From contig CALSFV010000237.1 in assembly GCA_943737045.1 (NCBI GenBank), forward strand, positions 620,001 through 684,000: a DNA stretch of 64,000 bases, in the 5' to 3' direction. The notes below the pieces were generated by a model. It saw nothing but the letters and a program-made list of their open reading frames with translations. It did not search any database and was not told the origin of the DNA. The translations under genes and the position numbers were made by a program. Shown piece by piece: positions 54,949 through 64,000 of the stretch (positions within the stretch are counted from its first letter, which is position 1; each line of letters starts with the position of its first letter). Source of the DNA: Parapristionchus giblindavisi. Its lineage: Eukaryota > Nematoda > Chromadorea > Rhabditida > Diplogasteridae.

Positions 54949-55640
54949 CTATTATCATGAAGAACGTGCGGCCTACGACAAACGGTAGCCCGTGCAGCTC
55001 AGTAGTAGTCAGCAGGGCTGTGCATTTTTCGTTTTTCGATTTTTCGGATTTTTCGATTTTTCGACTTTTTTCAAATAATTTTTTCGACGAAAAATTTTTC
55101 GACTTTTTTCTCGAAAAATCGAAAAAAAGAGAACAGAAAATAACACTCAAAATTGATTATTTTATCGATTCGGTGTTATTTGAAAGTTCTTTAGTTGTAT
55201 TCCAGGCAACGTTTTTAATAATTTAATAATTTTCTGGCACTGTAATTGTCATATTTTGTCTGGAAAATTCTCTTAGAGATAGGTTGTCTAACTCAACTAC
55301 CATAGAGTAATCCAAACTCTTTCAAAAAGACACTTTAGATAGTACTCTTTCGCTTGATATAGTAACGGGGACTGGTGTAATCCAATAAAGTAGCGAAAAA
55401 TCAGAAGAAAAAGCATTTAGAATTTTTTTTACAACATTTTTCGTTTTTTTCGGAATTTTTCGAATTTTTCGACTTTTATTTCCGAAAAATTTCGTTTTTC
55501 GAATTTTTTTTGAAATTTTTTTTTCGCACAGCCCTGGTAGTCAGCACTTGTAACCGCTGTTTTTAAATAGCTTTGTATTCAGGGAGAGGTGATCTAGTTC
55601 TGCCTGGCCTGTTTACTCACGAAAAACTCGAGGATCCTTG
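54949..55640 (+). mobile_element. Relic TTAA/tRNA-like repeat, split by a hAT MITE
   Basis: Contains a plus-strand tRNA-like A-box (TGCAGCTCAGTAGTAGTCAG) and the inverted block CTAGTTCTGCCTGGCCTG. Broken by the element at 55013-55536. Confidence 0.5.
55013..55536. mobile_element. hAT-type MITE with 8-bp TSD
   Basis: CAGGGCTGTGC... to ...GCACAGCCCTG, flanked by GTAGTCAG on both sides. Same termini as 38069-38716, but subterminal word TTTTTCG. Inserted in the tRNA-like box of an older repeat. Confidence 0.87.
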
Positions 55641-55804
55641 CACTTTATATTTTTAAAATTCATTTTTTGTGCTTGTTACCATGATACAACTTTGTGATTT
55701 GGAGATAGTATTTTTCAAATATGATGAGAATATAAATTACAGTGAATACATTTGATTATCCATCTCCTCATACTCCGGTTACTCCTCCTCCAACATCTTC
55801 TGCT

Positions 55805-57169
55805 ATGGCTTCAAAGAGGAACTCTGCTGTTATTCTTGAGGAGATTATGAAGGTATTACAGACCAAGAATGATAGCGTCTTCAACAGCACTTTATGTTCA
55901 AATGTAACGAAAAGAGAACAGAGAGACTCGAGAGAGAGAGTGTGTTTAAACTAGAATTGTCCATTCGAACGGACTTTCGCGAAAACAGTGAACAAAATTA
56001 TTTTTTCTAAGTGAACTTAAACGGAATACGTCTTTTCTTTATGATTGTAATTTCTTTTAGCTTATTTTGAACACATATTATATTCTGTGACATCTTCGTG
56101 AAGTAATTATAGAATATTGATAATAAATGAACTTACGAAATGAATGACATGAATAGATGAATGCATATGCTCTTGAATACATAAAGACATGCATTAAGGT
56201 TCAAGCAATCGCTCGTGTGAAACGTCAAAACGCTCGTCAACTTCGTTTCTCATTTGCAGAATCACCATCAACTTCTGTTGATATCGAATCAAGAAAGAGA
56301 TGGCCAAGATATAATAGTGTATTTGTTGAATATTATTATTATTTTATATTTAATTATGTTGCGCCAACACCTATGGAGAGAGAGTTTACTTTAATTAATG
56401 AAGTAATTATGATAAATATGAGCTCGAGAAAAAATGAATTCATTAACGAAAAGATTCTCGATGTTTCAGATTTCACATAACACTGAATTTATTCAACAAC
56501 GAAGAGAATCTGTCGATGCTGAACCTGTGGTAATGATTTCAATCGATATTATTTATTCTCATTCGTTACTTCATTTCAGATAGAGATCCTCGAGGAACCA
56601 AAACCAACTCGTAAACCAACGAGTTACTATGAGGTATGATCTACTAATCGATAATCAATAAAGTTCTACAGTAATCCTCATAGGTTTATCCACTCGAGGC
56701 GTATGATAATACGACAGAAAGACTAAAACGGTCACAGATTCCGCGCCATGGTAAATACATTTATTTATTTTCAAAGAAAAATATATTAATTCTACATTGA
56801 AAATCCTTATTAAAGGGAGCGTAACCTCTCTCAATGGCCTCTTCATTGCGCACACTATTTCTCTGTTCTCAAACAACGAGAGAGCATTGCGCGTCGAAGA
56901 GACCAGTGAGAGAGGTTACGCTCCCTTTAATAATTGAAAAATCGCTTGAATTTGATCAATGAATATAAATATACCACAATTTTTTGTGTTCATTTCAATG
57001 AAAGCTCATGAATAAACTTGTAGATCCACGTTATCAATCATCAATCAAAGAAGCTTTCGAGATAAGAAAGTATACCTTTTATGCAAGTGGAATATGTCTT
57101 ATCACATTCCTTATCTTTGGTAGTTTTCTCATATGGCAAACTGTTCTCGATTTCACTATTGATTTCTGA
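55805..57169 (+). CDS. Single-span membrane protein, 178 aa
   Basis: Exons 55805-55852, 56157-56318, 56470-56529, 56580-56633, 56684-56750, 57024-57169; phases agree. Basic, Arg/Gln-rich N-terminal half (VKRQNARQLRFSFAE), a polar middle (EILEEPKPTRKPTSYYE), and one transmembrane segment near the C-terminus (GICLITFLIFGSFLIW) with only ~10 residues after it, which suggests a tail-anchored or type II protein. An acceptor (TTACAG) at 55741 may be a cis or trans-splice site; the next ATG is used as start. Intron 5 contains a MITE. Function unknown. Confidence 0.62.
56815..56926. mobile_element. Short TTAA-flanked MITE in an intron
   Basis: AGGGAGCGTAACCTCTCTCA and inverse, TTAA on both sides, 112 bp. 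Confidence 0.8.
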
Positions 57170-57199
57170 TATTTCATTCATTCTTTGTTTTCTGTACAG

Positions 57200-60100
57200 A
57201 TAATAATAATTCATTTACAATTGTATTTATGCACATTAAATGGATAGAATTGGTCTCTTATGAAGTTTGTTCTCTTCGAAAGGGTTCAAATTTGGAAGAC
57301 TTATGTACTCTTACAATTATGGATCATTTCTGAACACTACATAAACTAGACAAACAAAGTGGACTCAGTTCGATAAAGTGATAACGTCAAGAAGAGGGGG
57401 GTGTTATCAGCCCAAACACGATAAATACGCTGTACATTCCTAAATATTGTATTTCAGTGCTAATCTAGGAATACTTGTACACGTCTCTCTATCTTTCTCC
57501 ATCTCTCTTCCTGTATTCCACTCTCTCGTCCTCAATTCATTGTCAAGAGTGAAAACTCTTCTGTTTGCCTCGTTTAATAGGGGAACGGAAGGAGGGTTGA
57601 TAGAGATCGAAATTGGGAGGTGAAGATAGAGGTAGAGGGTGATAGAGAGAGAAGGAGAGAGGGAGAGGGAGAGAGGGGAGAGATGGAGAAGGTTGAAAGG
57701 CAGAGGTAGAAACGTGAGCATTTGCCAAACGAACGTTTGCCTTCGTGTTCTCTAAATCGCTTACATCATAAATATATCTCATATGGATAAATATAATGTA
57801 TATCATTGAACCATAACGAGATCTCGATCATCCCTTTCATGTACCATATACTTATCCAATAGTCTTTTCCGATTAATACTCTTTCCTGGATCTGAACAGA
57901 AATTGCTTTGTTTTTTTTTGTTCTTGAAGCAATGTATCATAGTTATCAACACTATTTAACAACTCTGACTAACTACAGTTATCTCTAGTTATATTATCTT
58001 GATTATCTCATAGTCCCGTTATTCTTCACGATCTATTATAGATGACTCATACTCATTTCCAATCCAGTTTCTACTCATCTCATTCTTCTATTCCAATCGA
58101 ATTCTCCAACATTGACCCTAAGGCATAAGTCATCTCTTCACTTATACTAATCAACCTATTCTCTTCTCTATCTCTGTATTAACCCATCTATGTTTGCTTT
58201 TACTTACTTCCACTTAATCTTACGAACTTTTAATTCAATCAATACATTTCCTCTTTCCAATCTCTTCAAGTTCTTTCTTTTTAATTCATTCACCTACTTT
58301 AGCATCACTTTTCAAATACTTTTATGGTCTAGTTATCGTACATTCGCTTACTATTTAGCAAAAAAATTTAAACTCTCGTTTAGGAAATTGAAACAGTGCA
58401 GATCAACTCTAAATTTTCGATTATTTCTCATTTGTGTTCCCTTTTGCTTCATCTATCCCATTATGATTCACTGTGTCCCATATCAGAACCCATCACATTC
58501 ATATTATCCAATGCCCTCATTCATTCATGTCACATGAATCTTTCCCCCTCGTCTTTCTAATCACCATAACTCTCGGTGCAGAACACACATTTATTTTAGA
58601 AATAACATTTATTTCTAGTAGCATGTTCTATTTCGCGATGAATTTGGTCTTATTGCAAGTAGTCTTCCCTTCAATTGCATTTTTTTTCAAATGGAGCGAT
58701 TATGAATCTAGTCATTGATGTTGATATGGCTTACGATTGATGTTGATATTATGACTGTACGGTAGAGAGCTCTTGTTGTTATCTTCGTCTATGAACAGTT
58801 TTCGTGCCATATGGTCTTAGACAACAAATTGATCATTCTCTATCTCTATTCATGTCTCATATTATCATTTCCTTATTTGATCGAACTAGAAGATAATCCA
58901 ATGTCTGATAACTTATATTATCTCTCTCCATCTCTGCACTCTCTCATTTCTCCATACTCTCTAACTGTTCTACTTGGAATCACCTGATCTCTTCTTCACT
59001 TCCCTCTTGTCTATCTCTCATCTCCTTCTAACTCTCTCCACTCTCTCCGTATACGTGATCTCTCTACACTATCTTGACCGGTTTCCTCAGCCTCAAACTA
59101 TCGCCTCTCCAGGGCAAAATTGAGGAAGAAGAAGAAGAAGAAGAAGAAGAAGAAGAAGAAGAAGAAGAAGAAGAAGAAGATAATCCATTCTATCTATGAC
59201 GTACAATTCAATCACATATTACTTTACTACTTTGCAAACCTTCATGTTTCTTGGTCTACTGTCTATGAAAGATAATATAATATTATAGAAGCGAACGTTT
59301 TTTTATGTAAAACTTCCTAAAATTGCAGTATTTGTCCAATAGCTGTATCATTTACTGTTTCTCTCTATAGATACTATGTACTTGTACTTCTGTCATCTTC
59401 GTTCTCGGTTGTTTATTCTCCTTCATTCGATCTACAGAGACATAGACAGAGGAAGAGGGAGAGATGGAGAAGTAGAGGGAGGAGAGTTAACTTACTAGAT
59501 CAATCAATAACTTACAATTATTTCACCTGTTATTCGTTCCAATTGCTATCTAGATCATCTTATCAATTCTTACTGTAATACACAATATCGTTGTTTTCAT
59601 ATCATTACATTCCCTATTAAATCATCGTCTTTTCGGCAATATTGTCACTTATCTTGTTGTTCATTCTCTATCAATTCATCTATCGATTTGTCTCAAATCT
59701 TATCGTTCCATAATTTGACTTTCATCTTTGGCTTATCGCGTTCCCACAACGCAGATGTTGAGGCATGACTTAATTGTTCTTGTAAAGCAGTTAATCTCAT
59801 TCATTTTGTGCTTAACAGTGTCATTGATCTCCTTTTTTAGTTCTGCTCCATGTTCCTTTTCTCTCTAACTCTCTATACTCTCTCATTATCTCATAATCTC
59901 TACTCTCTGATCGCAAATGGGGATCGCCAAGGTCGTTAATGTCATTTAGTTCCATCCATTGACTCATCTCTCCATTCTTTGATCCATTCTATTGTTTTAC
60001 TCCAATACATCCACTCCATATATTATAATCCTCTTACTTTTCATCTCTTCTATTCTCTCTACGACACTTCTATTTCTATGTTCCCCATGTTCGATTGACG

Positions 60101-60290
60101 TTATCGTCATTTTGTCATGACCCTACAATGATCACTATCGTTTATCTCACATATTATTTATTTTCTGATCGACCGTATGTTCAACTATTAGCCCTTTTTA
60201 CTGACGTTGTCTGGAGAAGCGTGAATGGATGTCGATTATTCAATGTCATTGTAAATCAATAAACCAATCATATCAGATCGATAATTGATC
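57200..60290. other. Long non-coding, pyrimidine-rich stretch
   Basis: Three kilobases with no supported gene. Includes a purine-rich block at 57590-57700, a (GAA)n microsatellite at about 59127-59180, and many TCTCT/CTATCTC runs. It lies upstream of the receptor gene and may include its regulatory region or an unseen 5' exon. Confidence 0.6.
59127..59180. repeat. (GAA)n microsatellite
   Basis: About 17 consecutive GAA units. Confidence 0.95.
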
Positions 60291-60300
60291 GATCAATTTG

Positions 60301-63300
60301 ATGCATGGGTGGTCATCGTCGACTTCCGCATCAAAGATGATGTCATCATATCGATCAATACGATCGATAATCATATTTCTTGTATTCGTGACGTCATCAT
60401 TCACTCATGGAGAGGTCACACGATATGAGACATGTTATCTACGATGTGTGGCCGGATGTGTTGAAGTAAAGATGATCATTGAACTTTAAATATTTGGACC
60501 ATTAATTATGATCTTTGATCTCTCATGATAAATTAGTATCATAATTGATGATCAAGCTAATCTTTGAACTTTGAACTTTGAATATCTTTCAGACATCAGA
60601 CCTGAGTTCGTGTGAGAAGCAATGTGCACCCTATGAGCAGATCAACTTTTGTGTGAGTATTTATTTTCCATTTCTCTCATATTTGCTATCACATTAAAAG
60701 TGAATGTATTGAAAACGAATAGTTCGTCATATGAATTTTAAGTTTTAAAAATGGATGGAGTGTATTAAAGGAAGCCGATGATGCAATGTGTTGGAGTGTA
60801 TGTAAAGATCTTGGACCAATAACTGAATTGAGTACTCCATTAGATGTTCATTCTAACTACAGTAGTGGTACGTGAACAAATTGAATTTATGATCATTTGT
60901 GGATTGTTTTCTCTTTCATTGATATAATCAAGTTAAGAATTTTCAAATAAAATTTAATACATTTCTGCATTTTTTAAATTGCTCATAAGTATCCAGTTGT
61001 AGGATCACGAAGAGTTTATTGGAGTGAAGTGGAAGGGGCTACACTTTATGCAGTACAATATCGATCATCCAATGGAAACTTCGAAGAAGATCGAGCAGTT
61101 GTACGTTGTTTTTTCATGTTTTTGTTAAAAAAACAATCAGTGTGATGAAGGAATAGTGTTATTATAATTGAATACAGTACAAGTACAGTTACCCTATCCG
61201 TGTATTACCCCTTTTATGTAATAATCAAAGGAACATTGTTTGATCTGGAATAGAGAAAGAGTGATATTTCTATATTATACATTCAGAAACAATCTAGAAG
61301 AGAAAGAAATCGTAGTTTAAAAAAACAATAATTGATTGTGCATAATCGAATCTTTGTATGAAATGTATGAATTAATTAATTCTAGTTAACAACGAATACT
61401 TCGATCGATAATATCCATGGTGTATCTGAAGTATTCTGTGAACCATTCTTTGTTCGAGTTGCTGCAGTATCAAAGAAGGTAAGTTATAAGCTCTCAACCT
61501 TGTCAATTTTCCTTTCACATCATCTACTATTGCAATGTTTTTTTTTCAAATATGTTTCAACAATTGTAAATACGATTGAATAATTCTACCTATCTCAATG
61601 CATTCGAGATATAGATTGAGTTTAATTATCCAATAACTGTCAGGCTTTATCCAACTTCACGGCTGAAGCATCAGTTGAATCTCCTAAACCAACAGTTTCA
61701 CCTCTTCTCAATCTCGTATCAATACAGTATTCAGTACGATCGATTTATCTTCTCAGATATTAATTTATTTTGTTTTAGAGTGAACCTTTCGTCTCAGATT
61801 TCTATCAAGCAAATGGAACTTTATTGATCACTTTCGAATTTGATGACATGAGTTCGTTTTTCAATTTACATATTCGATATGTCTTCACATAATAACGTAA
61901 TCATAGCCACATAATTTAAATATGAAAATACTTCTAGTTTAATTTTTTGTAATTTATTTCTAACATAAGTTTTGGAGAACAAACAACAACTAATTACAGA
62001 TTGGCCATTAGGTCTTAGTGATCTCTCAGTCATTCCAATGTTTAATCTAATTAATTGTCAAGTCGCTGATTTCTCTCAAGGTGTCCCTATGGCCGAATTT
62101 GTATGTTCTTTATAATATTATTTTGACTTCCTTTTGCAAAAGTATTTTGTATGTTCATGAATCCCTCTCTAAACACTTCAATGTAATACTCATCATTATT
62201 GACTGAACAAAGATCAATTCAATTGAGTAACATAAATAATTTAAGATGCCAACAACAGTTCTTCGTCAACTTCGTGCCCGTCTTGGAGCTGATCAAATGT
62301 ATCGACGATGCAGGTATCATACATTACGAGAAGAGATTTTCTCTGTGTTCTCTTGTATCATTAAAGTGCAAGGTATTTACTATTATAATCAAGCAATGTA
62401 GTGTTTGAACAGATGAATCATAAAATTAACTTTTCTGGAATGCATTTAAAAGTCTTAGAAGACTTTCAAGCATTCCATTTACAGCAAGATCAATATACGG
62501 TCATTTCAGATATGTCTACTACACTCAATCGGCTGTTTCTCGAAAGTGCGGAACAGAGACGAATTATTACACTCCACCTGCCAATACTCTGAGAACATTA
62601 GATATAAGTATGATACTTAGTATTTATTTTATTTTACAATCATGATAAGAAGTGTTCGAGCTCAAAAAATGAGATTATTTTTAGTTTCGGAAATAGTAAC
62701 TGCTTCAATATTATTAATTTTACGTCAAAGCCACAAAAAAAAGTGAAAACTAGTTCTGAGTAAATATCTATGTTAAAATATGTAGTTGACTATTATTTTT
62801 GCAGTGTCACGATTGTTTTCACTTTTGCAAGTGTTAAGATACGATCTGATAATCTTTAAACTGATCTTTGATCTCTAATCTTCAAGGTTGTTCCACCGTC
62901 GAGAATTCTCCATGTGCAGACAGTCAACCTATTCCTGGTCCTGTTTGTGGACAGATCAGTAATTATTCCATTGATGTAATGATGATCATACTGTAGATTG
63001 ATCTTTGATCTTTATTTTTTTAGATCTTAACTCCGTCAACGACGATATCTGCTGATCTCTCAATGCCAGTATCGATCAATCTGACATTCAATCCTTTGAT
63101 TAGACAAAATGAAGCACCAACTCTATATTACATGGGTGTTTATGGAGAAGCTATTCCATATGCTACTGCTGATCAAGTATTGTCTTTTATATTGTATATC
63201 ATAGAGATTTATAAATTATACCCTCTAAATGATTGACGAAGGACTGTCGTTGTTCCTTCATAGAAAATTGATAGAAAGTTGCAATGTGATATCTGACTGT

Positions 63301-64000
63301 GTTAGAATGATATTTCCTTCAGGAAGCTTTTCTCGGAGTGAATCAAACGAATATAATAGGAACAACGACAAATTGTAATGGAGATCAAGTGCAACCCTGT
63401 CAGGTATTCGTATCATTCTTTTGATGCATATCGAAAAGGAAAAACATTTAAATCTTAACTTATTGGCGTGCATGTGATATAATTAACAGTAGCTTTTGAA
63501 TGCGCTATTTTTGGGATAATATTCATTAGCCGTATGAGAATAATTATTTATTCTTTCTCAGATGTCAGACGATAATTGGATGATAATCGATAATATTTAT
63601 CTCGATAATCTTTATGGTCTAACAATATGCGCTATCAAGGTATTTATTGTTTCTAAGCTAATGAAATTTCTGTGATTCATTCCTATCCACTAATGTATAA
63701 ATGCTTTTTTGGATAAATTCCCATCATTCAGAACACTGCAAATCTAACTCTTCCTGCAATTCCTGGTGAACCCAAATCAAGCAAGCCAAAAGCACTCAGG
63801 ATTGAGATAGATAGTGATCGTAAGTAGAATATTATTAATTAATCTTGAAATTACGATATTTAAAGGCTTTATTAACTTAAACTCTAAAAACATTTACAGC
63901 ATACGTAATATCTGCCACTCCTCTGATTGTGGGACTCACAGTCGGTCTGTCTATCCTTGGTCTTCTTGTACTACTTCTATGTTGCTGCTATAGAATGCGA
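60301..64000 (+). CDS. Type I membrane receptor, ectodomain and TM segment (3' end off window)
   Basis: Sixteen exons with matching phases: 60301-60465, 60593-60652, 60771-60867, 61003-61100, 61386-61478, 61644-61733, 61779-61851, 62000-62100, 62246-62313, 62510-62607, 62887-62975, 63024-63176, 63323-63403, 63562-63639, 63732-63819, 63900-end. Signal-anchor IIIFLVFVTSSFTHG; then a cysteine module with paired CxxxC motifs (CYLRCVAGC, CEKQC, CWSVC); then one or more fibronectin III-like domains (RRVYWSEVEGATLYAVQY; FFVRVAAVS); a second Cys-containing region; and a TM segment LIVGLTVGLSILGLLVLLLC followed by CCYRMR at the window edge. N-glycosylation sites are common. The layout fits a nematode receptor tyrosine kinase or related receptor, but the cytoplasmic part is outside the window, so this is inference. 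Confidence 0.75.

Noticed and set aside
58190..58718. ORFs of 115 and 81 codons
   Set aside because: Located in T/C-rich non-coding sequence, hydrophobic by composition, no splice sites or homology.
60298..60300. Upstream TTG as start of the receptor gene
   Set aside because: An ATG follows immediately at 60301, and eukaryotic initiation at TTG is unlikely.

Overview
This is an AT-rich nuclear fragment of a free-living-type (rhabditid-like) nematode. Evidence: compact genes with many 40-100 base introns ending in TTTCAG-type acceptors, nematode-style globin, lysosomal acid lipase and small secreted peptide genes, a mariner with a D,D34D transposase, and many foldback MITEs. The species cannot be named from the sequence.

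Left third (1-21.5 kb): the 3' half of an acid lipase gene (1-1093); a tandem family of three-exon genes for ~80-residue secreted four-cysteine peptides (2515, 6330, 7803) with two decaying relatives (3614, ~7555); and an 11-exon minus-strand globin gene (9440-13948). MITEs, a TTAA-flanked repeat carrying a tRNA-like module, and polypurine/polypyrimidine tracts fill the gaps.

Middle (21.5-46 kb): a large inverted duplication. Arms at about 21.53-26.26 kb and 41.64-45.95 kb each carry the same two genes: an unrecognised ~400-residue protein (gene X) and a secreted precursor of three 40-residue units, each one exon and each starting with Lys-Arg (gene Y). The spacer holds a Polinton/Maverick remnant (broken integrase, capsid-protein fragment), an older foldback repeat whose loop received a young Ty3/gypsy LTR element (30413-37184, TSD GTGTC, near-identical LTRs), a hAT-type MITE with 8-bp TSD, and a ubiquitin-like ORF followed by a kinase-like gene with a one-base frameshift.

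Right third (46-64 kb): a degraded secreted-protein gene, a dead mariner (47760-49012), a tRNA-Ala(AGC), a cysteine-rich secreted-protein gene split by a 1.77-kb TTAA foldback element, several small genes (two acidic minus-strand ORFs, a Pro/Ser-rich protein, a single-span membrane protein), a long pyrimidine-rich stretch, and the ectodomain plus transmembrane segment of a type I receptor that runs off the right edge (60301-64000).

The most interesting items are the Lys-Arg repeat precursor (two intact copies) inside the inverted duplication, the TTAA repeats that combine terminal inverted repeats with a tRNA-like Pol III promoter, and the shared core promoter of the small secreted peptide genes. 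Exon coordinates are hand-derived; phases were checked for internal consistency and positions may be off by a base or two.
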